A stretch of DNA of 17,617 bases from Bacillota bacterium (GCA_023435805.1 JAEZMC010000250.1:1-17617); one strand, 5' to 3'. Positions 6,911-15,531 are shown, counted from the stretch's first letter. The notes: generated by a model not told the origin, from the letters alone. Numbers and translations: made by a program.

Positions 6911-8539
6911 TTACTTATTGAAGCAGATTGAAAGTTTTCTTTGGAAACCGGTCATTTCTGTGAGATAAAAACGCATATGCCCGTCACTTTGCGGTACGCT
7001 TCCAAAAAGATTGTCTATATAATGATGCGTCGCGAAGCAGGGACCGATTGTAATGCTTTCAAAGCCTGTTCGGGCACAAAGACTTCCGTTTTTTACGACC
7101 ATGCCGGCACCAGGCTTCCATGGCATGGAAAATGCATCATGTTCCACGCGGACGGCATCTGCAATATTGATTTCCAGCCTGACTGGGGCACCCGTGCATC
7201 CGGCGGACTCAAAACTCAGGTCAATCCCGTCGTCCGTTCTGCTGATATGTACGTCGATGGTAATGTCCATGTTCTTTGTGATGGGGCGTTTCGACCTGTC
7301 CATCCTCCACCAGTCCGAAGTACCTTGATACGAGCCGTACGGCAGATAATACTTCCCATAGCCCTTATATTTGAGCGTATACCCTTCATCGGTTTTCACG
7401 ATCTCATCCGCGATCAGGTGCCTTTCATTAAAGAAGCTGATATTCATGCGCATGAAAAGGGATAATTCCTTCATACGGACATGCAGAAAATCGGCATTTC
7501 CACGGAGCAGGGTAATACTCATGCCCTCCTCAATGATCCTTACGATGCCAGAATCGTTAAAGAATCGATCACATGTAAAATCCACACTTCCGTTGCAGTC
7601 CAGCCCGGCCATATCGGGATAGAGCATCAGGTAATCCAGGCATTCCGGTGCGGGACGGTTGCCCGTCATGCATTCGTTTATGATCTTTCCTGCAATAGCG
7701 GCAAAACCAGGCTCACTCAAACGGCAGGCGCCATAGAGATACATAGGGTAATATTTATCGGCAAAGATCTTTTTTCCATAGTCCTGCCTTGTGGAATTAC
7801 CGGTAAATACGGTCATGTCCGGCTCAAAGTATGCCTTCATCATTCTCAGGTTGCGCAGAGCGTAGTTATTGTATTCCGGGCGTCCGAGCTCCTCCGCCAG
7901 AATGAACATGGCGTATTGATTGATGTAGTTGTATCCTCCGGCGGAACGTTCGGCAAACTCTCCGTCCTCATTGCAGTCGATCCCCTCCGCGAGGTAGCTT
8001 TCTATAACCGGTAAAAGCTCTTCATTCTTTATAATATTGCGGGATAGTGCAAGTGCAGCCGACACAACCCACCTGTGGTTGGGCGTATGGAAACCGCCTG
8101 CTGCGATGCCGGCTGAACATTTATCTATCAGATGGCGCAGCTTTTCACAGATGCGTTTTTCCGGCTCCGTTTCAGCATGGCGGGATGCTATCCTGTACAT
8201 TTTTGCGAGAGTAATCGTTCCAAACGCGGTATCCGGGGATGAACGCATGTTACAGGTATAGAGATCCCACGTATTGTCGTCGTGCAGCCTTGCAAGGGCA
8301 AAATCCAGCATGGCGGAAACAGCGTCCAGAACAGCGGCATCCCTGTAATATTTGCTGTTTTCATTAAAGTAGCACAACAAAGGCTCCGGAATAATGGAGG
8401 ATTTGTCATGTATGATACCCGGTTCCGGCAAATTGACTCCGCCGTAATCCGGGCTTTGTTCGTCCGTGATGATATTTTGCAGCACGGATTTTGTAATACG
8501 CTCCGCACCGGCAAGAATAAATTCATAGCTTTTATTCAT
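6911..8539 (-). CDS. Alpha/alpha-toroid protein, putative polysaccharide lyase of unassigned family
   Basis: A 542-residue protein that I could not place in a named family. The first ~330 residues are helical and carry toroid-lyase-like motifs: GGFHTPNHRWV (148-158, Asn154/His155/Trp157), DGEFAERSAGGYNYINQY (192-209, Tyr203/Tyr205) and GNSTRQDYG (247-255, Arg251). The order Asn-His, Tyr, Arg recalls the active sites of PL8 and heparinase-like lyases; this is an analogy, not an alignment. The C-terminal ~200 residues look beta-rich, as in toroid-plus-sandwich enzymes, but the H-x-HAD signature of its neighbour is absent. There is no signal peptide, so a cytoplasmic role is likely. A GGAGGTAA site precedes the start, 24 bases after the AraC sensor stop. 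It is followed by the heparinase-like gene, suggesting the two act on the same imported glycan. Confidence 0.72.
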   Translation of the reverse strand: MNKSYEFILAGAERITKSVLQNIITDEQSPDYGGVNLPEPGIIHDKSSIIPEPLLCYFNENSKYYRDAAVLDAVSAMLDFALARLHDDNTWDLYTCNMRSSPDTAFGTITLAKMYRIASRHAETEPEKRICEKLRHLIDKCSAGIAAGGFHTPNHRWVVSAALALSRNIIKNEELLPVIESYLAEGIDCNEDGEFAERSAGGYNYINQYAMFILAEELGRPEYNNYALRNLRMMKAYFEPDMTVFTGNSTRQDYGKKIFADKYYPMYLYGACRLSEPGFAAIAGKIINECMTGNRPAPECLDYLMLYPDMAGLDCNGSVDFTCDRFFNDSGIVRIIEEGMSITLLRGNADFLHVRMKELSLFMRMNISFFNERHLIADEIVKTDEGYTLKYKGYGKYYLPYGSYQGTSDWWRMDRSKRPITKNMDITIDVHISRTDDGIDLSFESAGCTGAPVRLEINIADAVRVEHDAFSMPWKPGAGMVVKNGSLCARTGFESITIGPCFATHHYIDNLFGSVPQSDGHMRFYLTEMTGFQRKLSICFNK

Positions 8540-8563
8540 ATTGTTACCTCCAGAAATTTCGCA

Positions 8564-10816
8564 TTACAGCATTGCCTTATACTCTCCAGGTGTAATGCCC
8601 TCGTATTTTTTAAAGGTACGGATAAAGGAATAGGAAGAGGAAAAACCCGCCTGCTTGGCAATATTGCACACTGTCGAATTTTTCTCATGAAGCATCTCCT
8701 TAGCACGGGAGATCCGGTATTTGTTCAAATAGTTGATATAGGTGTCTCCCATCTCCTGCTTGAAAAGAGTCGAAAAATAAGAACTTGTAAATCCAATCTT
8801 CGCGGCGATCGAATCGAGCGATATATCCTTCGAATAATCTTTTTCGATCATTTCCACTGCCATTTTGATATAATAGTTGCATTTTTCGTCGTTCTGATTA
8901 AAGTGGTCACTGGCCTTGCTGAAAATGGAGGACAGAAACAGATAAAGCTTTTCAATCGTTTCATTATTGGCCAGCATGGAAAGCTCGTTCACATCATTTA
9001 TAAAGTAAAAATCTTTACCTGTTTTATTGGTAATTTTCTGTTCCGCTCTTTTCAAGAGCTCAAACAGCCAGATCAAAATCGTGGTCTGGTTGATGACGCC
9101 GCTTCGCCTTATATGATCGCAGATGCTTTCAGCAAGCATGAAAATATCCGCAGATGCATTACAAATGACCGAAACAATCAAATCAGGGTTGAGTGTCGGT
9201 ATTATGGATTTATTGCCTTCGGGGTTACCGGAAGCGACTATGACCGTTCCCGCACCTAGCAGGAACCGTTTAGCCATAGCGTCTGTTGCTTCCCTGCAGG
9301 CATAAACCGTTTGATCGATACTGTAAAAGGGCTGACTGATTGAAACAGACAAGGAAAATTCAAAATTCTTACATACTGTATCAATCAGATCATGACCGAC
9401 CTCGATCAGGCTGTCCTGATTTGCATCTTCCGTGTTGATGAGTATCCACAGGCCATTGTTCGGGCATTTACAGGATATGAAGATGTTTCTGCCGGACAGG
9501 AGCTCCTCTGCTATGTTTTCAACAGCGAATGTAAACAGATCCCTGTCGGTTTCGGAATATTTACTGCAAAAGTCTGTATAGTAGTCGAAGGAAACGTGCA
9601 TGACATAATAGCAGGAATGCTTCGGTACAAACCCGAATTCGGAAAGCCTTTCCAGAATCTTCCCTGCATCTTTCGGGTCAAGTATCCCGCGCATAAGCTT
9701 TACAACATACGCACTGCTGATAATTTTTTCATTGCTCCAGAGCATCTCGGAAACCTTATCCCTGTCATGATTGATCGAATCAAAGGCCTCGCTGATAATT
9801 TGTATCTCGCCGCTGTGGAGCATTTCCCTAAGATAAGCATTGCTCCCCGAAATCTTTTTGATCAGCCTTATCAACGGACTATATAACCCTGTAGATACGA
9901 TCCATATCAGAACAATGCTGATGACAACGGTAAACACTGTAATCATTACAATGGTGGTGCGCATTGCATCAATGTCTGCAAAATAGCTCTCGAGCGGAGT
10001 CACTTTAACGTAATACCACGACATTTTCGGGGAATAACTCCAGGAAACTGCGAATTCGTGTTTATCTTCACTGATTATTTTAAAGCCCGTACCGTTTCTG
10101 TTTTCCGAAATTACCTCCGTGATGCCGGTCAACATCCTTTGATCAAGCTGCCTGGTCGTATCAATGAGGCTCATATGCTTGTCCAGTATGTAAATTCCGC
10201 CATCGTCCGGGTCAAGGTTGTTATTTACAATAGATCCGATCAGCGTTCCGTCCAGCACGATAAAAACCCTTCCATATGAAATGGTCCCGAAAATGGGAAG
10301 CCCTTTTGCATAGATCAGCGATTTTGGACCAAACAGCTTTTCTACAGACGGATCACCCCCCTTGTACATAAACCAGGTATTGTTGGGGATTTCCATTAAT
10401 TGATCTCCAATATCTGTCTGCTGGTACTCCTTCTTCGAAGTAAGGATGGTATGGTTTATTTCACTGTACACGATTATATTGTCTACATTTTCATTCAGGC
10501 TGCTGAATAGGAACGCCTTATTTATGGTTGAGTAGAAATTTCCAATAAATTCGGGCGTTATGACGGCAGAGCTATTTTTGACAAGAGAATTCAAATCTTC
10601 GTCCATTGCCAGTTGAATGATGTCTTTTTCAATTTCGCTTGAAATTGTATCAATCACTTCCGAAGACCTGCCCAAAAGGTTTTGGTCTACAGAAGCGATT
10701 TCTTTCCCGACAATGGTGCTCGAACCCTCAAATATTTTAATAGATACAAAAAATAATGCCGCCACATTTATAACTGAAAATGCAATAACCATTTTCAAAA
10801 ATATTGAACGTTTCAT
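8564..10816 (-). CDS. Membrane-anchored AraC-family regulator, YesS-like
   Basis: A 750-residue one-component sensor-regulator. TM1 (about 7-29) and TM2 (about 287-309) bracket an extracytoplasmic domain of about 255 residues that resembles the Cache-type sensor regions of this class. A cytoplasmic linker of about 340 residues follows. The C-terminal AraC DNA-binding domain (about 650-750) contains DISLDSIAAKIGFTSSYFS, the second helix-turn-helix NIAKQAGFSSSYSFIRTFKK and the closing ITPGEY. Length and build match B. subtilis YesS, which sits in the rhamnogalacturonan gene cluster, and many Paenibacillus relatives. It probably senses a sugar outside the cell or the loaded binding protein and activates the operon it belongs to. 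It lies inside the operon, 31 bases after the UroD-like gene, which would allow positive autoregulation. The ligand is unknown. Confidence 0.9.
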   Translation of the reverse strand: MKRSIFLKMVIAFSVINVAALFFVSIKIFEGSSTIVGKEIASVDQNLLGRSSEVIDTISSEIEKDIIQLAMDEDLNSLVKNSSAVITPEFIGNFYSTINKAFLFSSLNENVDNIIVYSEINHTILTSKKEYQQTDIGDQLMEIPNNTWFMYKGGDPSVEKLFGPKSLIYAKGLPIFGTISYGRVFIVLDGTLIGSIVNNNLDPDDGGIYILDKHMSLIDTTRQLDQRMLTGITEVISENRNGTGFKIISEDKHEFAVSWSYSPKMSWYYVKVTPLESYFADIDAMRTTIVMITVFTVVISIVLIWIVSTGLYSPLIRLIKKISGSNAYLREMLHSGEIQIISEAFDSINHDRDKVSEMLWSNEKIISSAYVVKLMRGILDPKDAGKILERLSEFGFVPKHSCYYVMHVSFDYYTDFCSKYSETDRDLFTFAVENIAEELLSGRNIFISCKCPNNGLWILINTEDANQDSLIEVGHDLIDTVCKNFEFSLSVSISQPFYSIDQTVYACREATDAMAKRFLLGAGTVIVASGNPEGNKSIIPTLNPDLIVSVICNASADIFMLAESICDHIRRSGVINQTTILIWLFELLKRAEQKITNKTGKDFYFINDVNELSMLANNETIEKLYLFLSSIFSKASDHFNQNDEKCNYYIKMAVEMIEKDYSKDISLDSIAAKIGFTSSYFSTLFKQEMGDTYINYLNKYRISRAKEMLHEKNSTVCNIAKQAGFSSSYSFIRTFKKYEGITPGEYKAML

Positions 10817-10847
10817 TCTGCACAGCCTTTCGCAACCACCAGATTTA

Positions 10848-11915
10848 TTACTGCGAATTCAGATGCTCTCTAACCAGTTTTACTGTGTTCTTTGCTTCAT
10901 CTATGTCTCTTGCGCCATGCCAGATAATTGTACGTGCGTTTTTCAAAAATTCCAGATTGTTTTTTATTTCGTCATACGTCAATTCTACAATTACAATTTT
11001 ATCCTTCAGGACATCCTCCAGCTTTTTATAGATCTCAATAGCCCGTTCACAATTCGGATCGTTTGATATCTCAATAAACTTAATTTTTTCGATTGATGCG
11101 ATATGCCCTATACTGTGCCTCCCCAGAGCATGCGTATGCATAAAGGCGCAGTCATAACCGTCCAGGAGCTTTTTTGTGTAGGGAAGCCCGAATTCCGCAT
11201 AAATATCCGGTGAACACAGGCAGGACGTGTCCTCAGCCAGGTGTCCGACCGAACGGCCCGGAAGCCAGACGTCGAAGCCTGAAATGACTCCTCCGTAAAA
11301 ATCGCCGGCTGCTTCAAGTTGACGATCCAGCGTCCATTTTTCCGCTGTGGTGCAAAACTCCAAAAGCTCATGTACCTTGTCTGCATCATCAAAAAAATCC
11401 GTAAACAGATCATTTCCTCTCAATGCATTGGCAATATCCAGCGGACAGCTTCCGCCTCGCAGCTTTACTGCCGCCTTGCCCGCGAGCTTTTCTTTCATAT
11501 AGGCGATTCCGTCCACAACGGCACGCAGCCATACATTATCCTCTTCTAATTTAAGTATGGACATTTTATCGTAGTTTGTCAAAACTTGTTTATGCCAGCT
11601 GGTGGTGTCTGAAAACTCAACACTTCCGCCAATAAAAGCGGTATGCTCCGAAATTCCGTACCATGGCGATAACGCCGGTATCAGGTCATCATCCACAGAT
11701 TGGCGGCATTGCCAGTATTCCGTAAAGACGTCCATGCAGGCATCCAGATATTGCTTCATATTACCCGGGAGATTCCATTCTTTCAGCGAACGGTCCGGTG
11801 TACTTCGTATGGAACGGATATTCCTGACCTGTATCAACGCCCCCTTTTTACCGGAGTCATAAAATTGTTTCGTTCTGTCCATAACCTGGTCTGCATCCCT
11901 GCGCAGCGTTAGCAT
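10848..11915 (-). CDS. Uroporphyrinogen decarboxylase (UroD)-like domain protein of sugar operons
   Basis: A 355-residue TIM-barrel-type protein of the UroD/MtaA-like superfamily. The C-terminal half shows the superfamily pattern: CSPDIYAEFGLPYTKKLLDG (234-253), then HTHALGRHSIGH (260-271, His260/262/267/271), then ISNDPN (283-288). The N-terminal arginine-rich substrate motif of true heme-pathway UroD was not found, and no heme genes are nearby, so heme synthesis is unlikely. Relatives include zinc-dependent methyltransferases of methyl-corrinoid systems, but the histidine-rich motif here is not the His-x-Cys of those, and no corrinoid protein is in view. The start is set at 11915 by AGGAG (11924-11928); the longer frame to 12017 would read through an RNA hairpin and has no better site. 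It lies between the solute-binding protein and the regulator. Function unknown. Confidence 0.75.
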   Translation of the reverse strand: MLTLRRDADQVMDRTKQFYDSGKKGALIQVRNIRSIRSTPDRSLKEWNLPGNMKQYLDACMDVFTEYWQCRQSVDDDLIPALSPWYGISEHTAFIGGSVEFSDTTSWHKQVLTNYDKMSILKLEEDNVWLRAVVDGIAYMKEKLAGKAAVKLRGGSCPLDIANALRGNDLFTDFFDDADKVHELLEFCTTAEKWTLDRQLEAAGDFYGGVISGFDVWLPGRSVGHLAEDTSCLCSPDIYAEFGLPYTKKLLDGYDCAFMHTHALGRHSIGHIASIEKIKFIEISNDPNCERAIEIYKKLEDVLKDKIVIVELTYDEIKNNLEFLKNARTIIWHGARDIDEAKNTVKLVREHLNSQ

Positions 11916-11923
11916 CGCATCAA

Positions 11924-11928
11924 CTCCT
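11924..11928 (-). promoter_or_regulatory. Ribosome binding site fixing the UroD-like start
   Basis: AGGAG on the minus strand ends 8 bases before the ATG at 11915. It supports a start 102 bases downstream of the longest open frame and leaves the upstream hairpin untranslated. Confidence 0.7.
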
Positions 11929-11971
11929 GCTTCCTTTAGAATGATTGGAGGATATCCATTATAATATATTA

Positions 11972-12004
11972 CCGAAGGATGGCTGTATAAGAGCCATCCT
12001 CCGG
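11972..12004 (-). other. Strong intercistronic stem-loop after the solute-binding protein gene
   Basis: AGGATGGCT (11976-11984) and AGCCATCCT (11992-12000) are perfectly complementary around a 7-base loop. On the minus-strand RNA the stem extends to 13 pairs through CCGG/UCGG with one G-U. It begins about 18 bases after the solute-binding protein stop. No U-run follows, so it is more likely a 3'-end stabiliser or partial attenuator than a full terminator. Such hairpins behind binding-protein genes commonly raise their level over downstream genes; that role is inferred here. Confidence 0.7.
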
Positions 12005-12022
12005 CAGTCTCAACCAACGGTG

Positions 12023-13651
12023 CTATTTGCCCATTGTCTTCAGCGCACTGGCGATTTCCGCGTCATATGCGTCTCCACCGAGCTTCTTCCATCCATTTAC
12101 ATAATTTTCATATTCTTTTTCAAAATCCTTAGCCACGATCACTTTTGCTGCGCCTTCAAACATGTAGTCCTGCAGCGTCGAAGCATTCTTGAGTGTGTTG
12201 GGGCGCGGCTCTGTGATTACTTCATAGGTTCTTCCGTATTGCTTGGACCATTCCATCAGCTGATAATAATCTTCACCGTCCCTACCGGGGTATTTCTTCT
12301 TCAGCATATCGGTAGTGGTCCACAAATCACCGCTTGTAATGCCGAGGTCACCGCCGACCCAGCCGATATCCTTGGCGTAGGCTGCCTGGTCAGGATACAC
12401 GATCGCTCCGTCAACCATGTTATAATGAACGCCTTCCTGGCCGATTTTCAGGATCTTGTCCATGCCGCTCTCTCTCATCCACTCCAGGTATTTCAGAGCT
12501 GCCTCGGGCTTCTCGCTGCTTTTCGGAATGAACATGAGCAGTCCGCCTTTACGGGGTCCCTGCATGATAATCTCGCCATTCGGGTTTGCCAACGGTTTAA
12601 TTGGCTTCCAGTAGGCATCGGAAACTGCTTTTTGCGTTTCTACGTTCAATGTTTTTGCGGCACCCGGAGTCTGGGGATTGACATTGACCATTCCGGCCAT
12701 ACCGGAGAAAACATGCTGATCATATTTTGCGCCGTTTACATCCGTTACAAATTCAGGATGGATCAGCCCTTCTTTATATAGCTTGTTCAGGAAAGCATAT
12801 CCGTTTTTGGCATACGGATTGTCAACCGGGGACATGAACACGCCGTTCTCGTAATTACCTGTCGGCATGCAGGGGATATAGGGTCCGTCATATTCAACGC
12901 CGAACATGAGCATGATGTCAAGATAGAAACCCTGTGTACCGGTTACGCCGGGAGCCGGCATTGCAAACGGTACGACATTGGCTTTTCCTACTCCGCCGGG
13001 ATCCTGGGTCTTAAAGGCTTTCAGCATTGCATAAAGCTCGTCGGGCGTAGTTGGATCTGCGCTTCCCAGCTTATCCAGCCAGTCCTGGCGCACATATATA
13101 GCGGTGTTTCCGCCGAAATCCGCCTGCACTGCGGGTATCGCATACTGTTTGCCTTTGTAGATACCCCACGGCAATGAAGTTTCAAAATATTGTTTTATCT
13201 TTGAATCCGGAGAATTGATGTATTCGGTCAGATCATATATTCCGCCCTGATCCGCATAACCGTACAGAACGTTAAAATCGTATGTGTATGAGATGTCGGG
13301 AGCACTTGAGGATGCCATCCACACATTCAGCTTGGTCACTTCTTCAGCACGGGGGCAGGCTACGAACTCAACATCAAGATTCGCCTCGGCCAGTGCATGT
13401 TCCTTAATAAAGGTTGTCCATTTGTTGTCTATTGCGGTACCTGCGCCTTCCGGAGCACTGTTGCGGTCAAACATTTCAACACGCACCTTGGTAGGAGCCG
13501 TTGCAGCGGCACTGCCCGAAGTTTCTGCCGGAGCCTGGGAACTGTCAGTGTTTGCCGTGGCCTCACCGTTCCCCTGTGATGACTGACAGCCGATAAGCAT
13601 TGATGCGCACATGACTACAGCCAGAAGCAGGGCTAAGAGTTTTTTACACAT
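12023..13651 (-). CDS. Sugar ABC transporter solute-binding lipoprotein, LplA/YtcQ type
   Basis: The extracytoplasmic, lipid-anchored binding protein of the importer. It has 542 residues, the usual size of the long family-1 binding proteins of this class. The N-terminus is a lipoprotein signal peptide with lipobox LIGC and Cys22 as the lipidated residue. A Ser/Thr/Ala-rich linker (about 23-52) follows, then the periplasmic-binding-protein fold, with APDISYTYDFNVLYGYADQG and YVRQDWLDKLG typical of the LplA group. A GAGGAGG site lies just upstream. It follows the permease gene by 31 bases and is the third gene of the importer set. Position in the cluster suggests an acidic oligosaccharide of plant or other uronate glycan origin as ligand; the ligand itself cannot be read from the sequence. 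Confidence 0.95.
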   Translation of the reverse strand: MCKKLLALLLAVVMCASMLIGCQSSQGNGEATANTDSSQAPAETSGSAAATAPTKVRVEMFDRNSAPEGAGTAIDNKWTTFIKEHALAEANLDVEFVACPRAEEVTKLNVWMASSSAPDISYTYDFNVLYGYADQGGIYDLTEYINSPDSKIKQYFETSLPWGIYKGKQYAIPAVQADFGGNTAIYVRQDWLDKLGSADPTTPDELYAMLKAFKTQDPGGVGKANVVPFAMPAPGVTGTQGFYLDIMLMFGVEYDGPYIPCMPTGNYENGVFMSPVDNPYAKNGYAFLNKLYKEGLIHPEFVTDVNGAKYDQHVFSGMAGMVNVNPQTPGAAKTLNVETQKAVSDAYWKPIKPLANPNGEIIMQGPRKGGLLMFIPKSSEKPEAALKYLEWMRESGMDKILKIGQEGVHYNMVDGAIVYPDQAAYAKDIGWVGGDLGITSGDLWTTTDMLKKKYPGRDGEDYYQLMEWSKQYGRTYEVITEPRPNTLKNASTLQDYMFEGAAKVIVAKDFEKEYENYVNGWKKLGGDAYDAEIASALKTMGK

Positions 13652-13682
13652 GTTCTTTCCTCCTCAAATATAATGTATTTCC

Positions 13683-14573
13683 TTATCCTTTAACTGCGCC
13701 GATCATAACCCCTTTTACAAAATACTTCTGGAGCCATGGATAAACGCAGAGAATAGGCAGCATTGAAAAGATGACTACCGCAGATTTCAGGGATTCTTCC
13801 ATTACGGCTGCCCTGGATGCGTCTGACAGCCCGTCGAGTATCTCACTCTGACGACTCAGCAGCAATATCTGCCGCAGCTTGATCTGGAGAGTAAAAAGAT
13901 CTGGATCGCTGATGTAAAGCATGGGGTTGAAATAGTTGTTCCAGTGGTATACTGCGTAAAAAAGCGATAGTGTGGCGATTCCCGGTATGGAAAGCGGAAT
14001 ATATATGGTCATTAAAAGCCTGATGTTGTTGCAGCCGTCCATTTTTGCCGATTCTTCGACCTCATCCGGGACGGACTGGAAAAAGGTTTTCATGATAATG
14101 AGGTTGAAAGTGCTCAAGGCAGTAGGAAGCATGATCGACCATACAGTGTCGAGCATATTCAGACCCTTGACCAGAAGATAGCTTGGGATAAGTCCGCCTG
14201 AAAAGAGCATTGTGATGATGATGAACATCATAATTTGCGAACGTCCGCGGAGATACCTTCTAGAGATGGGATAAGCCGTCAATATCGTCAGCGTCATATT
14301 CAGTGCAGTCCCGAAAACCGTTACGAAAATGGTTACCACGAGCGACTTGATAACAGCGCTGTTGTTCACCACGAATTTTAAAGCATCCAGTTGAAAGCCT
14401 ATCGGATAAATGGTGACTTTACCGGACATGATTGCGTGATTATCCGAAAAAGCATTTGCAAACGTATTGAGGAAAGGGAAGAGGCATACAAATGCAAAGG
14501 ATAATACAAAAACCAGTATGATAATATTAAAAAATCTGTCTCCGAAAGATTGCTTGATTTTTTTCTTTTCCAT
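13683..14573 (-). CDS. Sugar ABC transporter permease, LplC/YtcP type
   Basis: An inner-membrane subunit of the importer, 296 residues with about six hydrophobic segments (first near 15-37, last near 264-283). The cytoplasmic EAA loop that docks the ATPase is EVEESAKMDGCNN followed by IYIPLSIPGI (171-199). The C-terminus VKGVMIGAVKG is characteristic of the LplC/YtcP group. An AGGAGG site lies 5-6 bases before the ATG. It is 25 bases downstream of the partner permease. No ATPase gene is present in the window; B. subtilis relatives use a shared MsmX-type ATPase encoded elsewhere, and the same is inferred here. Confidence 0.96.
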   Translation of the reverse strand: MEKKKIKQSFGDRFFNIIILVFVLSFAFVCLFPFLNTFANAFSDNHAIMSGKVTIYPIGFQLDALKFVVNNSAVIKSLVVTIFVTVFGTALNMTLTILTAYPISRRYLRGRSQIMMFIIITMLFSGGLIPSYLLVKGLNMLDTVWSIMLPTALSTFNLIIMKTFFQSVPDEVEESAKMDGCNNIRLLMTIYIPLSIPGIATLSLFYAVYHWNNYFNPMLYISDPDLFTLQIKLRQILLLSRQSEILDGLSDASRAAVMEESLKSAVVIFSMLPILCVYPWLQKYFVKGVMIGAVKG

Positions 14574-14598
14574 GCGGACCTCCTATAGGGTTGGACTC

Positions 14599-15531
14599 TT
14601 AGTAAATACTCTGTTCAGTGAATTTTCTGCTTAAGTAATTCGCACTGACGATCATCAGCAGATTGATCACTGACTGTATAAAGCCCATCGCAGTCGTGAT
14701 GGCGAACCTACCCTGCTCAATACCGACCTGGTAAATGAAAATGCTGATTACCCGTGACACATCTGATACAATCGAGTTATACAATGCCATGGGCTGCTCG
14801 TATCCGATCGACACAATGCTTCCCATCTTCAGTATGAACATCATTACAATGGTAGGCATAAGTCCCGGCAGTGTAATATGGAGCATCTGGCGGAAACGTC
14901 CCGCACCGCTGATCATTGCTGCTTCATAGAGTGCAGGGTCAATGCCCGTCAGCGCAGCCATGTAGATAATCGAACCCCATCCGGCGCTTTGCCAGATGCT
15001 CGAAAAAACATACATGACGATCCACCAGTTGGAATCTGCCATAAAGTAAATTTCTTCAAGACCCATGGAGCGCAGCAGGACGTTTACAATACCGTACTGA
15101 GGGGAAAGTGCATTAATCATGATACCTGCAAGTATGATCCAGGACATAAAATACGGCATGTACAAAACAGATTGGGTAATACGTTTTAAGCTCTGCGAAC
15201 GCAGCTCATTCAGTGCAAGTGCCAGAATGATAGGTGCCGGAAATGTAAATACCAGATTCAGCACATTCAATAAGAGCGTATTCTTGATCGTATCCCAGAA
15301 ATAGGGATGGGCAAGCAGCTCTTTAAAGTTGTCGAAATTGTTGAACGGGCTTTTTAATATGCCCTGGAATATATTATAGTCCTGAAACGATATAACCAGG
15401 CCGAACATAGGTATATAGTGAAAAATGATATAGTATACGAATGCCGGTATTAACATTAAGTAAAGTCCGTAATTGCTTCTGAAAAATCTGAAAAAGGATT
15501 TTCTATTATCCAAGGCTTCGAGTGATTTCAC
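14599..15531 (-). CDS. Sugar ABC transporter permease, LplB/YteP type
   Basis: The partner membrane subunit, 310 residues with about six membrane segments starting near residue 22. The EAA loop is LYEAAMISGAGRFRQMLHIT followed by LPGL (201-224), and YMPYFMSWIILAG (124-136) is typical of the LplB/YteP group. Translation starts at a GTG (15529-15531) preceded by GGGAGG five bases upstream; no ATG with a comparable site is near. It is the first gene of the long minus-strand operon, and the 203 bases upstream contain its promoter and leader. The rare start may lower its translation relative to the binding protein. Confidence 0.95.
   Translation of the reverse strand: MKSLEALDNRKSFFRFFRSNYGLYLMLIPAFVYYIIFHYIPMFGLVISFQDYNIFQGILKSPFNNFDNFKELLAHPYFWDTIKNTLLLNVLNLVFTFPAPIILALALNELRSQSLKRITQSVLYMPYFMSWIILAGIMINALSPQYGIVNVLLRSMGLEEIYFMADSNWWIVMYVFSSIWQSAGWGSIIYMAALTGIDPALYEAAMISGAGRFRQMLHITLPGLMPTIVMMFILKMGSIVSIGYEQPMALYNSIVSDVSRVISIFIYQVGIEQGRFAITTAMGFIQSVINLLMIVSANYLSRKFTEQSIY

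Noticed and set aside
8282..9259. Long plus-strand open frame of 325 codons
   Set aside because: It lies opposite both the toroid protein and the AraC sensor, which have clear motifs and ribosome binding sites. The predicted product resembles no known protein and is an antisense shadow.
10848..11915. Heme-pathway uroporphyrinogen decarboxylase (hemE)
   Set aside because: The conserved N-terminal arginine motif is not visible, no heme genes are nearby, and the gene sits inside a sugar operon.
11916..12017. N-terminal extension of the UroD-like protein
   Set aside because: It would translate through a strong hairpin and has no good ribosome binding site, whereas AGGAG at 11924-11928 fits the ATG at 11915.
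11945..12781. Plus-strand open frame of 278 codons
   Set aside because: It is antisense to the 3' half of the binding-protein gene and the hairpin region, with no credible start site or protein motif.
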